Origin: Fimbriimonadaceae bacterium
Lineage (GTDB): Bacteria; Armatimonadota; Fimbriimonadia; Fimbriimonadales; Fimbriimonadaceae
DNA: 64,000 bases
Assembly (NCBI GenBank): GCA_019638795.1
Contig: JAHBTB010000007.1
Coordinates: 1 to 64,000 of the forward strand
Reading direction: 5' to 3'
In this document: in pieces, positions 42,401 to 50,656 of the stretch
Position numbering within the stretch: the first letter of the stretch is position 1
Layout of the letters: each line of letters starts with the position of its first letter
Made by a program: the position numbers and the translations under genes
Notes under the pieces: model-generated
The model's database searches: none
Seen by the model: the letters and a program-made list of their open reading frames with translations, nothing else
Told to the model about the DNA's origin: nothing

Positions 42401-43252
42401 TCACCGGCCGCTTCGGGCCGGCCGCTCTGGTTCGACGGCGCCGCCGACGTGCAGGGCCAAGTAGTGGACGGGGGTCATTTTCTCATGGCGCTTGAAGATC
42501 CGGCGGAAGTAGCCGCTGTCGGTGAAGCCGCAGTGCCGGGCCACCTCGTCCAGCGAAAGCTCGCCGATGGTCAACAAGTGGCGGGCGTGCTGGATCCGGC
42601 GGCGGTGGATCGCCTCGACGAGGCTGATCCCATAGACCTTGCGGTAGACGCGGCCGAGGTAATCGGGACAACAGGCGAGTTTGTCGGCGATCGCCGAGGT
42701 GGTGATCGGTTGGTGGAAGCAGGTGCGGACGATCGCGTTGGCCCGTATCGCCAGGGTGGCGGTGGCTTCGTGCGCCGCCTCGCCAGGGAGCTTGAGGGAG
42801 GTTTCGCAAAGCACGGACAGGACGGTCGCGTCGGCGGCCAAGCTCCCTCCCGGAGCTACGTCGAGGTCGTCGAGTAACCGCTGGAACAGCGCCACCAAGT
42901 GGTCGGGACGGGCGACTCGCGTCGCGGCGGGGACGACAAGGTTGCCGTCGGCGCCCTCGGCCTCGCCGGACAAGGTGAAGTAGGTCCAGTAGTAGACCAG
43001 GTTCATCGGGTTCACCTTCCAGCCGAAGTGGCGGCGGCCAGGCCAGAGCAAAAGGGTCTGGTCCGCCTCGACGGTGTGTTGCACGCCGCCTTGGCTGATG
43101 TGCAGGGAGCCGTTCCTGACGAAGATGAGCTGATAGGCGGCGAGGGTGCGCTCGGGATAGCGGTTTTCATCCCGTGGCGTAAAGATGCCTGCCGAAACAC
43201 ACCTTACCGGGAGGCCGGCGGCAAGACTCATGGCGTTGATGTCGTTTAGCAT
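42401..43252 (-). CDS. AraC-family regulator
   Basis: 283 residues from ATG 43252, with AAGGAGG nine bases upstream. N-terminal sensor part (YPERTLAAYQLIFVRNGSLHIS, LLLWPGRRHFGWKV) of the cupin type; C-terminal double HTH: TSAIADKLACCPDYLGRVYRKVYGIS and SLDEVARHCGFTDSGYFRRIFKRH, ending with MTPVHYL. Domain order as in sugar-responsive AraC proteins. Target genes unknown; the DUF1697 gene lies immediately downstream and a pseudopilin is divergent. Confidence 0.9.
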   Translation of the reverse strand: MLNDINAMSLAAGLPVRCVSAGIFTPRDENRYPERTLAAYQLIFVRNGSLHISQGGVQHTVEADQTLLLWPGRRHFGWKVNPMNLVYYWTYFTLSGEAEGADGNLVVPAATRVARPDHLVALFQRLLDDLDVAPGGSLAADATVLSVLCETSLKLPGEAAHEATATLAIRANAIVRTCFHQPITTSAIADKLACCPDYLGRVYRKVYGISLVEAIHRRRIQHARHLLTIGELSLDEVARHCGFTDSGYFRRIFKRHEKMTPVHYLALHVGGAVEPERPARSGR

Positions 43253-43392
43253 GTCGGAATCCTCCTGTCCTTGTGCCTTCTTCTCCTTGGTATGGACAGT
43301 TGTGATTCTATACACTCACCGTGCCCGGGCGGACGTAGTGCCTGGGCCACTCGACTGGGGTCGGTGTGGTCTCTAGCCAAAGAGGGCTCGAA

Positions 43393-44352
43393 ATGAATAA
43401 TCACAAACCAAGTCAAACGAGGTGTCGACAGGCGTTCACCCTGATCGAACTCCTCGTCGTGATCGCCATTATCGCGATTCTTGCCGCAATTCTGTTCCCG
43501 GTGTTCGCCCAGGCGAAAATGGCCGCCAAAAAGAGCATGGGCGTCTCTCACCTGAAGCAGTTGACGATCGCCAACATGATGTATCTGTCGGACTACGACG
43601 ACGCTTTTGTACCGGCGTCAAGGACAGACGTCGATGGGACCCAGTTCATCTGGATGTTCATGATCTACCCGTACACGAAGAATCTGGACATCTACCGCAA
43701 CCCTCAGGGTGAGCCGAACTCTGGGGCGACAGGCGACCCTTACTACGAGTCGTTCTGGAAGTACGTGGGTGGAACGTACGGCAGCATCCCGCGGGCCCGG
43801 ATGAAGGGGCAGCAGTTCTACAACGTCAGCGACCATAACGCCATCGCCCGCGCCCTGAACGCGGTCGGTTCGCTCCACGACGGCGTCATGGGATGGATCA
43901 TGGCGAACCCGAACGGCATCGGATGCTGGGGTTCCTGCGCTTGGGTGACGACGGCCAGCTTGACCCAGACGCAGATCGGCAACGTGGCCGACCAGGCCCT
44001 GATCTTTGACGCGGGTGAGCCGACGGGTGACTACGCGACCGGCCGGCCGCCCGACGAAGAGCTGGGCACGTGCGCCTACCGGATGAGCTACAGCCCGGGC
44101 GGCGACAGCATCGGCGGCGCCACCCCGCGTTGGGGCGGGGTGAAGTCCTGCACGGAAATGCGCGGTGACCCGCCCGGATCACGCTACACCATGGCTCCGG
44201 GCCAGGCAGAGAAGATCCTCAAGGGTCAGTCGAACATTGGCTTCAGCGACGGCCACGTGAAGTCGATGAGTCTCACCGCCCTCTACAAGACGGAGCAGTG
44301 CGACCTCGCCCCGACGAACCTGTGCATGGTGCACCTCTCGCCCAAGAACTGA
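43393..44352 (+). CDS. Pseudopilin
   Basis: 319 residues from ATG 43393 ([21 protein letters not shown]), standard helix ending [12 protein letters not shown]. Tail motif NIGFSDGHVKSM; the His of H-X9-DG is replaced. No Shine-Dalgarno is obvious (CTCGAA precedes the ATG). It is followed one base later by a lipoprotein gene. Together they form the clearest pilin-lipoprotein operon in the window, closed by a strong hairpin. Confidence 0.92.
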   Translation: MNNHKPSQTRCRQAFTLIELLVVIAIIAILAAILFPVFAQAKMAAKKSMGVSHLKQLTIANMMYLSDYDDAFVPASRTDVDGTQFIWMFMIYPYTKNLDIYRNPQGEPNSGATGDPYYESFWKYVGGTYGSIPRARMKGQQFYNVSDHNAIARALNAVGSLHDGVMGWIMANPNGIGCWGSCAWVTTASLTQTQIGNVADQALIFDAGEPTGDYATGRPPDEELGTCAYRMSYSPGGDSIGGATPRWGGVKSCTEMRGDPPGSRYTMAPGQAEKILKGQSNIGFSDGHVKSMSLTALYKTEQCDLAPTNLCMVHLSPKN

Positions 44353-44353
44353 C

Positions 44354-44581
44354 ATGAAACCCCTGATCGCCCTGGGATGCCTGCTCCTCGGCCTGTTCGC
44401 CACCGGTTGCAACGAACCGCAAAGCGACTTGACGAAGGAGGACAAGGTCAAGATGGACAAGTTGTTCAGGGAGGGCGTCAAGCCCAATCAGACGCCGGCC
44501 GCACCGGCGGGACAGAAGGCCGAGGGGCAACCCGGGCCACGCGGTTCGGCGGGGCAACCCCTGAACGCGGCCGACCAGTGA
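44354..44581 (+). CDS. Small lipoprotein paired with the preceding pseudopilin
   Basis: 75 residues, MKPLIALGCLLLGLFATGC with lipobox FATGC (Cys19); mature part starts NEPQSDLTKEDKVKMDKLF, a charged helix, and ends in a Pro/Gly/Gln/Ala-rich tail (AAPAGQKAEGQPGPRGSAG). It begins one base after the pilin stop. Same design as the lipoproteins at 2024, 40825 and 46812. Function unknown. Confidence 0.85.
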   Translation: MKPLIALGCLLLGLFATGCNEPQSDLTKEDKVKMDKLFREGVKPNQTPAAPAGQKAEGQPGPRGSAGQPLNAADQ

Positions 44582-44606
44582 CGGAGACCGTCACCTGAGA
44601 CTGGGC

Positions 44607-44643
44607 GAGTCCGCCCGCGCCAAACCATGGTGCGGGCGGACTC
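44607..44643. terminator. Bidirectional terminator-like hairpin
   Basis: Perfect 12-bp arms GAGTCCGCCCGC (44607-44618) and GCGGGCGGACTC (44632-44643), 13-base loop, between the pilin-lipoprotein pair and the convergent glycosidase gene. T-tails are weak on both sides. Confidence 0.65.
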
Positions 44644-44650
44644 AGTTGGG

Positions 44651-45676
44651 TTAGCCGCCTTCGTTACGGCACAAGCGCCGATAGGTGTCGACCTCGGCGG
44701 GGTCGAAGGGGGTGCCGTCGGCACGGAGAAGGTCATGGAACCACACCTTGGGCTCTTCGCCGCCTTCTTTTGAGCCCCACGGGAAGATCGTGTTCGTCTT
44801 CCCCGAGACGAATCCCCATTGGAGGCATGAGACGTCTGCCGCTTTGAACACGGGCAGGTGCGTCGTGACCAGACTGTTGTTGGTGCGGGCCATCCACTCT
44901 GTGCACACGACCGGCCGTCCGTAACTCTTGTAGATGGCGATCTGCTTCTCGAGCACGTCGACGCCTTCGTAGCAGTGGAATGAAGTGACGTCGCTGAGTT
45001 CCAGGCAGAGTTTGTCCATGTCGCTACCACCCTGCCACGCCCCGGCGGTCAAGGGCTGGTCGGGTCGGACCTCCCGCGCCCACTCAAAAACGTCGCGAAG
45101 CAGCGTCGCCGACTTCTCGCCGTAGCCGGAGTTGCCCGGCTCGTTGTAGAGGTCCCACATCCAGACGCGCTTGTCCTTGGCAAATGTCTTGACAATGTCC
45201 TGGACGTACGTTTTCAGACGGGCAAGGTCACCCGGCCACGCACGGCGGTCGTCGCCCGGGCTGCGTACCCACCCGCTGTTGTGGACGCCCTTGCGAGGCG
45301 CGGGCTGACGGCCTACCCTTGGATGAGGGTTCCAGCAGTCGTCGAAGATGCAGAACATGACCTTGACTTGGTGCTTGCCCGCCAGCTTCAAAAAGTCGGC
45401 CATCCGCTTCTTGAAGCCCTTGGGATCCTGTTCGTAGGCGAGGTCGTGCAAGTAGACGCGGGCCCGCGACATGCCGACCGAGTGCATCCAGCCAAGTTCG
45501 CGGTCGATCGTCGCGGGGTCAAACGTGTCTGCCTGCCACATTTCCAGTTGGTTGACTGCGGTGCTCGGCGTGAAATTGCATCCGGCGGACCACCTTTGGC
45601 GGGCGCCCCAGTCCTCAGCCTGCTTTAGGGTCCAACGAGGCCCGGCGATCTGCAGGGCGGCGATCAACAGCGTCAT
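44651..45676 (-). CDS. Glycoside hydrolase, GH5-like (clan A TIM barrel)
   Basis: 341 residues with a short hydrophobic start (MTLLIAALQIAGPRW), probably exported. Clan-A signatures: acid/base Glu in WMWDLYNEPGNSGYG and nucleophile Glu in GRPVVCTEWMAR, plus the early RVYLHDLAYEQDP loop. The substrate (beta-glycan such as cellulose, mannan or xylan) cannot be told. It stands alone between two pilin-lipoprotein operons. Confidence 0.82.
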   Translation of the reverse strand: MTLLIAALQIAGPRWTLKQAEDWGARQRWSAGCNFTPSTAVNQLEMWQADTFDPATIDRELGWMHSVGMSRARVYLHDLAYEQDPKGFKKRMADFLKLAGKHQVKVMFCIFDDCWNPHPRVGRQPAPRKGVHNSGWVRSPGDDRRAWPGDLARLKTYVQDIVKTFAKDKRVWMWDLYNEPGNSGYGEKSATLLRDVFEWAREVRPDQPLTAGAWQGGSDMDKLCLELSDVTSFHCYEGVDVLEKQIAIYKSYGRPVVCTEWMARTNNSLVTTHLPVFKAADVSCLQWGFVSGKTNTIFPWGSKEGGEEPKVWFHDLLRADGTPFDPAEVDTYRRLCRNEGG

Positions 45677-45728
45677 GACCCAGAAGTTACCTTCCCATGC
45701 CGCTCTTGGGCCCGATCAAGAAGGGGCA

Positions 45729-45811
45729 TATCAAGATTTTATCAAGGGCATTCCTCTGCAGTCTATATAACGACTAACATCCGGCCCAGGTGCGCGATGG
45801 CGCACCGGTTT
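45729..45811 (+). promoter_or_regulatory. Promoter and structured leader of a pseudopilin gene
   Basis: Two TATCAAG repeats (45729-45735, 45740-45746) eleven bases apart precede TATATAA (-10, 45764-45770). The leader then carries GGTGCGC (45789-45795), loop GATG, GCGCACC (45800-45806) and a run GGTTTTTG, i.e. a compact terminator-shaped hairpin 14 bases before the pilin ATG. It may be an attenuator or a 5' stabiliser. Confidence 0.5.
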
Positions 45812-45825
45812 TTGTGGGGCTTCGT

Positions 45826-46749
45826 ATGAACCGTGCGTTCACCTTGATCGAACTTCTCGTCGTGATCGCGATCATCGCCATATTGGCGGCGATCCTCTTC
45901 CCCGTGTTCGCCCAGGCAAAGGAGGCGGCCAAGCGGACGACCTGTTTGAGCAACGCCAAACAGATCTCGCTCTCGTCAAACCTTTACTTCAGCGACAATG
46001 ACGACACGTCTCCGACGGTCGTCGAATACTACAACTACGACATCGCCGGCAACATCTCGATCGTCGACTACTTCAACCAGCTGGAGCCGTACATCAAGAG
46101 CAAACAGATGTTCGTCTGCCTCGACGACCAGTTCAAGGGTTGTGACGCCGTGGACGGCGTGCCGGACTACATCCCGGGCGGGCAATGCCTGAGCTACGGC
46201 TCGAACTGGGGGCCGATGCAGTCGTTCAACGCGGGCACCAGCGAAGGCGGCCTGTACGGCCCGCCGCTGAACGGAGGGAACTGGGAGTACCACGACAACG
46301 GGGGCCCGAACGGCTGGTACTTCACCTACACCGTACCGGGTATCTCCATGACGTCGGTCACGTCGCCCGCGACGATGTTCGCGTTTGGAGAGTCGTCTGA
46401 CGTGCCGTTCTACACGATGTGCATGGGTTCGATTTTGAGCCGCTACTTCTACAGCCAGACACCGATCAACCGCAACAGCCAGTTGCGCCATGCCGGTAAG
46501 TTCCAGGTCGGCTACGTGGACGGGCACGCCAAGATGTTGCCGTTCAAGGGCGGCACTTGGTCGGGCGGGGCGAACTGGCCCGCCTACAACAGCGGATCTA
46601 TCGAACCGGTCGCCTTACCTGCCGGAGCGGACCACTACGGTGACTGGTGCTCCGACCCGACCGCGATTATCGTCACCGACGTCGGCCCGATGCCGTGCAA
46701 TGAAGTGGCCTACGTCATCCTCGCCGACACCGTGCTCTGGCCTGACTAG
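45826..46749 (+). CDS. Pseudopilin, H-X9-DG type
   Basis: 307 residues, very short leader ([11 protein letters not shown]) and standard helix ending [12 protein letters not shown]. The tail [19 protein letters not shown] has the full His-X9-Asp-Gly motif. The globular part is rich in Asn, Gly and Tyr. It has its own promoter and a hairpin-bearing leader. A lipoprotein gene follows after a second strong hairpin. Confidence 0.92.
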   Translation: MNRAFTLIELLVVIAIIAILAAILFPVFAQAKEAAKRTTCLSNAKQISLSSNLYFSDNDDTSPTVVEYYNYDIAGNISIVDYFNQLEPYIKSKQMFVCLDDQFKGCDAVDGVPDYIPGGQCLSYGSNWGPMQSFNAGTSEGGLYGPPLNGGNWEYHDNGGPNGWYFTYTVPGISMTSVTSPATMFAFGESSDVPFYTMCMGSILSRYFYSQTPINRNSQLRHAGKFQVGYVDGHAKMLPFKGGTWSGGANWPAYNSGSIEPVALPAGADHYGDWCSDPTAIIVTDVGPMPCNEVAYVILADTVLWPD

Positions 46750-46760
46750 AGCCGTCGACT

Positions 46761-46786
46761 CGCCCCGGGCGGTGCCGCCCGGGGCG
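46761..46786 (+). other. Hairpin between pseudopilin and lipoprotein genes
   Basis: Perfect 12-bp arms CGCCCCGGGCGG and CCGCCCGGGGCG with a two-base centre, in the 62-base gap between the genes. No T-run follows, so it may set relative mRNA levels by partial termination or by protecting the pilin mRNA end. Confidence 0.6.
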
Positions 46787-46811
46787 TCATGAACCCTGTC
46801 CGACACACGCC

Positions 46812-47009
46812 ATGAGCACCTTGCGCCATCTCGTCTGCGCCGCCGCCGTCTTGGCCTCTGCACTCCTCATTTCTGGGTGCGAGGGGCCCAAGATCGATAT
46901 CAGCAAGTCGCCCAAAGCTGGCGCGGCGGGCTTGGGCCATCCCAAGGTGCCCACCGCGCCGCCGGTCGGTGACAACCCGCCGAAGGCCGGGAAGGCCCAG
47001 TCAGGCTGA
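46812..47009 (+). CDS. Small lipoprotein downstream of the pseudopilin
   Basis: 65 residues, MSTLRHLVCAAAVLASALLISGC with lipobox LISGC (Cys23), mature part EGPKIDISKSPKAGAAGLG and a Pro-rich tail. It lies 62 bases after the pilin, not coupled by overlap as in the other pairs. Its last nine bases overlap the convergent PEP-CTERM gene. Function unknown. Confidence 0.8.
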   Translation: MSTLRHLVCAAAVLASALLISGCEGPKIDISKSPKAGAAGLGHPKVPTAPPVGDNPPKAGKAQSG

Positions 47010-47957
47010 GCGGCGCCGACGCCGGGCCAACGCGGCCAAGCCCATGACGCCTAGCCCGGCGAGAGAAGCCGGCTCGGGCACAACTTCGACACAACCGTCG
47101 CAACCCTCAAAGGTCGTCCAGCCCGGAGACATCTTGCCGAGGGCGTCTTTGAAGTCGTTGTATTGGCTGTACACCCCGTCTTGGTAAATCGTCAGGTAGT
47201 CGCTCTTGAGGCCGGTCGATCCGTCGGTCGCGTTCCCCTCGTGGGTGAAACCCCAGCGGAACGAGCCGAGCAGGCCGATGTCCTTCGTGCCTAGGTCATA
47301 ACAGACCAGGTAGGACACAAAGTCGAGGGTCTTGAACATCAGACCGTCACTGTCGAACGGCACGTCCACCAAAGCGGCGGCCATGTTGCCCACCCCGTTC
47401 GGATTGGGCGCGATGTAGTTGGTGTAGAGCGGGGAAGTCGCCGGGTCGGGACTGTCTACCGTCCAACTTCCGACCGTGCCGTCGAACTTGGTCTCTTGGT
47501 ACGCCTGGACCCAGCGGAACTGGTGGTTGGCGCTCAGCTTGAACCCGGGGTCTAGAGTGATGCCGCCACGCATCATCATGCCGGACATGTGTTTGTCGTC
47601 ACTGCCGACGCGGACGTAGCCGTCCATGCCGCCGTAGTCGAAGGTGACCGTGCCGATCTGCTGGTTCTCGTCATCGACGTCGCAATTGACTCCGGCGGGG
47701 CCGCGGCGGCCCTGCTTGCCACCCTGGTCGGTCGTCCCCGCCAGAAACTCCATGGCGAACTTGTTGGTGGCCCCGTTCTGGAACTGGCCGCCAGACATGA
47801 ACCCGGCCCAACCGGCGAACGGCCCGTCGGCGACCGTCGAGTTGCTGATGTCGTCTTGGCCAGGAATAAGTTCGTGGCCGGTGTTCCCCGCCCAATACTG
47901 GGCGTCGGCCAAGGTCGTCGAGACGAGCAGGAAGGCAGTAAACAGAAGGTTTTTCAT
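47001..47957 (-). CDS. PEP-CTERM-anchored exported protein
   Basis: 318 residues from ATG 47957 (MKNLLFTAFLLVSTTLADA), Sec signal peptide with cleavage near ADA. The body is beta-rich, Gly/Asp-rich, with VTFDYGGMDGYVRVGSDD and similar. The C-terminus VPEPASLAGLGVMGLAALARRRRR is a complete PEP-CTERM sorting tail: VPEP motif, helix, Arg cluster. Such proteins are processed by exosortase and usually belong to the surface or exopolysaccharide layer. No exosortase gene is in this window. Confidence 0.9.
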   Translation of the reverse strand: MKNLLFTAFLLVSTTLADAQYWAGNTGHELIPGQDDISNSTVADGPFAGWAGFMSGGQFQNGATNKFAMEFLAGTTDQGGKQGRRGPAGVNCDVDDENQQIGTVTFDYGGMDGYVRVGSDDKHMSGMMMRGGITLDPGFKLSANHQFRWVQAYQETKFDGTVGSWTVDSPDPATSPLYTNYIAPNPNGVGNMAAALVDVPFDSDGLMFKTLDFVSYLVCYDLGTKDIGLLGSFRWGFTHEGNATDGSTGLKSDYLTIYQDGVYSQYNDFKDALGKMSPGWTTFEGCDGCVEVVPEPASLAGLGVMGLAALARRRRRSA

Positions 47958-48067
47958 CGGAAACCTCACGGAATACCACCATTCTAGTAGAGAACGTCAC
48001 CGCGACAAGCCAAAAGCGTGAAGCCGTGACATATCTGGCAATTTTGCGGGCAATCGGTGACCTCCCC

Positions 48068-48112
48068 TTGCGATTGAGCACATAGTTCGTTATACTGAAC
48101 CATATGGTTCAG
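48068..48112 (+). promoter_or_regulatory. Leaderless promoter and palindromic operator of the ArsR operon
   Basis: TTGCGA (48068-48073), 17-base spacer, TATACT (48091-48096). The perfect 18-bp palindrome CTGAACCATATGGTTCAG spans 48095-48112, overlapping the end of the -10 and the start codon at 48104. An ArsR dimer bound here would block transcription initiation. Confidence 0.75.
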
Positions 48113-48454
48113 CAATACGTGCCGTTCGACGCGTCCTTTGGCGCGTTGGCCGACGCGACGCGGCGGGGGGTGCTGGCTCAGCTCGGGACGGGCGACGCGT
48201 CCATCACCGCGCTGGCGGAGCGGTTCCACATGACCTTGACGGGCATGAAGAAGCACGTCGCTGTGCTTGAACGGGCGGGACTTGTCCGCACCGAGAAGGT
48301 GGGTCGGGTGAGGACCTGCCGACTCGGGCCGCGCTGCCTGGACGAAGAGGCCGCCTGGATCGAGGACTACCGCAAGATGTGGGCCGCGCGTTTCGACGCG
48401 CTGGACGCCGTTGTCGAGGAACTGAAACTCAAGGAAAGAAAGAATGGAAACTAG
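48104..48454 (+). CDS. ArsR-family winged-helix regulator
   Basis: 116 residues. ArsR fold: ALADATRRGVLAQLGTGDASITALAERFHMTLTGMKKHVAVLERAGLVRTEKVGRVRTCRL, then a C-terminal helix. No metal-binding Cys pair, so it belongs to the ArsR branch that controls a downstream SRPBCC protein. It overlaps that gene by 11 bases. The start codon lies inside an 18-bp palindrome, arguing for autorepression. Confidence 0.92.
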   Translation: MVQQYVPFDASFGALADATRRGVLAQLGTGDASITALAERFHMTLTGMKKHVAVLERAGLVRTEKVGRVRTCRLGPRCLDEEAAWIEDYRKMWAARFDALDAVVEELKLKERKNGN

Positions 48455-48920
48455 CAATCTCAACCCTACTCATGTGGATCGAAAGTCAGAGCGAGAGCTC
48501 GTCGTCACCCGCACCGTCGCCGCCCCTGCCCACCTCGTTTGGCGGGCCTGGACCGAACCAGAACTGTTCCGTCGGTGGTGGGTGCCCCAATCGTTCGCCC
48601 TGGCCTTGGTTTCGTGCGAGCTGGACGTCCGTCCCGGCGGACAGTACCGGCTTGTGTTCCGGCACGAGGGATCGACGATGGAGTTTTTCGGCACCTACCT
48701 TGAGGTGTCCGCGCCGTCACGGCTTGTGTGGACCAACGAAGAGGACGGAGGCCAGACGGTGACTACGGCCACGTTCGCCGAGGCCGAGGGATCGACAACG
48801 GTCGTGGTCAGCAACCTCTACCCGTCGAAGGAGGCCCTGGAATCTGACGGGGCCACGGCGGCCATGCCGGAGGCCTTCGACCAACTCGACACCTTGCTGG
48901 CCAGTCTGCCTCACGGGTAG
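48444..48920 (+). CDS. SRPBCC (AHSA1-like) domain protein
   Basis: 158 residues. AHSA1/START-like pattern: VVTRTVAAPAHLVWRAWTEPELFRRWWVP, ELDVRPGGQYRLVFRHEGST, GTYLEVSAPSRLVWTNEE, and EAFDQLDTLLASL at the end. Small helix-grip proteins that bind hydrophobic ligands; frequently co-transcribed with an ArsR regulator, as here. Specific ligand unknown. Confidence 0.9.
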   Translation: METSNLNPTHVDRKSERELVVTRTVAAPAHLVWRAWTEPELFRRWWVPQSFALALVSCELDVRPGGQYRLVFRHEGSTMEFFGTYLEVSAPSRLVWTNEEDGGQTVTTATFAEAEGSTTVVVSNLYPSKEALESDGATAAMPEAFDQLDTLLASLPHG

Positions 48921-48971
48921 GCGTCACCCAGAGCTCGGTGAGGCCGTGTGCGGGCCTGGTCAGGGACGCCC

Positions 48972-49009
48972 GGCCTCCTTCAGGAGGCCATACTGCCGGA
49001 CTGCCGGCA
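48972..49009 (+). terminator. Paired hairpins after the ArsR operon
   Basis: GGCCTCCT/AGGAGGCC (48972-48989) with a two-base centre, then TGCCGG/CCGGCA (48994-49009). No T-tract. They separate the ArsR operon from the convergent tRNA gene and could end either transcript. Confidence 0.45.
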
Positions 49010-49014
49010 ATGGG

Positions 49015-49089
49015 TGGTGGGCGGTACAGGATTTGAACCTGTGACCCCTTCGGTGTGAACGAAGTGCTCTACCGCTGAGCTAACCGCCC
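49015..49089 (-). tRNA. tRNA-Val (anticodon CAC), CCA encoded
   Basis: Minus strand. Acceptor GGGCGGT pairs with ACCGCCC; D-arm GCTC/GAGC; anticodon arm CTTCG/CGAAG with loop TTCACAC giving anticodon CAC (Val, GUG codons); T-arm ACAGG/CCTGT with loop TTCAAAT. Discriminator A and genomic CCA (49015-49017) follow. Confidence 0.93.
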
Positions 49090-49290
49090 GTTGAACCTGT
49101 GAACGCCTGTTTGGAGTCCCTCCAATCCCGTGTTTCGCTACCGTTTTACGTCGTGTTTGACGTAGTTATACGTAGCTCCCAGCGGGCCTGGCGTCCAAAG
49201 AATATACCACGTTGCGTGTCGCCGCTTGCAGCCAGACGGTGCCGCACCTCACGTTGTCGATTAAGAGGAGTGACGTGCGGTGACGTAGCG

Positions 49291-50511
49291 CTAGAGCGCG
49301 ATAGTCTCGTCTGCCTCTTCGGGAGTCGCTACTTCGCTTGCCTCGACCTCGGAGTCGTCGAACATGCGGAAGTAGCGCCAGTGCAGGAAGACTCGCTTGC
49401 GGGCGCGGCCCGTCACTTCGCGCAGGATTCCCGCGTCGACCATCTGGCCTACGAGCTTGTTCGCCGCCTTGAAGCCCTTCCCCGTGAGTTGCTGCGCGAG
49501 GTGCACGCTCAGGAACGGGTGCTGGAAGAGCTGCTCGTGGAGGCGCAGTCCGTCTGCCGTTGTCCTGCCGAACTTCTCCTGGATCGTCGTCCGCTGACCC
49601 TCGCGCAGCGCCACGATCCTCCGTGCTACGTCCGTTGCCTCGTTTGCGACCGACGCGACGCCCGCGAGGAAGAAGCGCAACCACCCCTCCCAGTCACCCT
49701 TGTCCCGAACCGCCTGGAGCCTGTCGTAGTATTCAAGGCGATTCTGCTTGAAGTAGTGGGACAGGTAGAGCAAGGGGCGCTTGAGGGCGTTACGCTCGCA
49801 CAGCAAGAAGGTGATCAGCAGGCGCCCGACGCGACCGTTGCCGTCGAGGAACGGATGGATCGTCTCCAACTGGGCGTGCGCGAGGCCGACCTTGATCAGA
49901 AGCGGCATCGGGCGCTCGTCGTGGAGGAACCTCTCCCAGTCGCCGAGCGCCAGTTTCATGTCGTCGGGAGCGGGAGGGACGAACCGAGCCGTCTTGAGCG
50001 TGCAGCCCTGCGGGCCGATCCAGTTCTGGCTCCGCCGAAACTCGCCTGGGTTCCGCTCTTGGCCTCGGGTGCCGGCCAAGAGCTTGGCGTGGATCTCGCA
50101 CAGCAGGCGCAGCGACATCGGCAGCGTGTCGAGGCGTTCGATCCCGTAGTTGAGTGCGTTGACGTAGTTGACAACCTCGGAGACGTCGGCGGGAATCTGT
50201 GGGTCGAGAACCTTCGCCTCAAGCTCCAGCACGTCAGCGAGCGAAGCCTGCGTCCCCTCGATCTGGGAGCTGAGAACCGCCTCCTTACGGACGTACATCA
50301 TCACGAAGAGGTCGGGGTTGGGCAGCGCCTCAGTGGAGCCGTCGAGGCGACCCAAGGCGCGATCCGCCTTGGAGAGCAGCTCAAGCATCTCGTCGTCAAA
50401 GGCGATCGGCGGGTCGGGCGGGAGCGCCTTCGGGACGAACGCGCGATAGCCCGTCGGTTGACCGACGTATAGTCCCGCACGCTTCGAAGCCTGTTGCATC
50501 CTGGCGATCAT
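49291..50511 (-). CDS. Fic-domain AMPylase with N-terminal inhibitory helix
   Basis: 406 residues; start at ATG 50511 (MIARMQQASK) or ATG 50499. The Fic active site is HPFLDGNGRVGR at 219-230 with catalytic His219. The class II inhibitory motif SSQIEG (Glu85) lies N-terminal, so the enzyme should be held inactive until the helix moves, as in SoFic. A C-terminal winged-helix-like segment follows (FLSVHLAQQLTGKGFKAANKLVGQMVDAG). Fic proteins transfer AMP to target hydroxyls. It appears to be an acquired gene: it lies between tRNA-Val and a dehydrogenase remnant. Confidence 0.92.
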   Translation of the reverse strand: MIARMQQASKRAGLYVGQPTGYRAFVPKALPPDPPIAFDDEMLELLSKADRALGRLDGSTEALPNPDLFVMMYVRKEAVLSSQIEGTQASLADVLELEAKVLDPQIPADVSEVVNYVNALNYGIERLDTLPMSLRLLCEIHAKLLAGTRGQERNPGEFRRSQNWIGPQGCTLKTARFVPPAPDDMKLALGDWERFLHDERPMPLLIKVGLAHAQLETIHPFLDGNGRVGRLLITFLLCERNALKRPLLYLSHYFKQNRLEYYDRLQAVRDKGDWEGWLRFFLAGVASVANEATDVARRIVALREGQRTTIQEKFGRTTADGLRLHEQLFQHPFLSVHLAQQLTGKGFKAANKLVGQMVDAGILREVTGRARKRVFLHWRYFRMFDDSEVEASEVATPEEADETIAL

Positions 50512-50656
50512 TATCGCCCGAGCGCGGAGCCAGTATTATCGGTTCAAGCTGTTTTTGGAAATAAACAGGCCCGTTACCGACCTGTATGTGCTCGTGGCGG
50601 AAACATTGGCTTGCACCCAACAGCCTGAGGTTCCACCACGTTCCATGAGTTAACAC

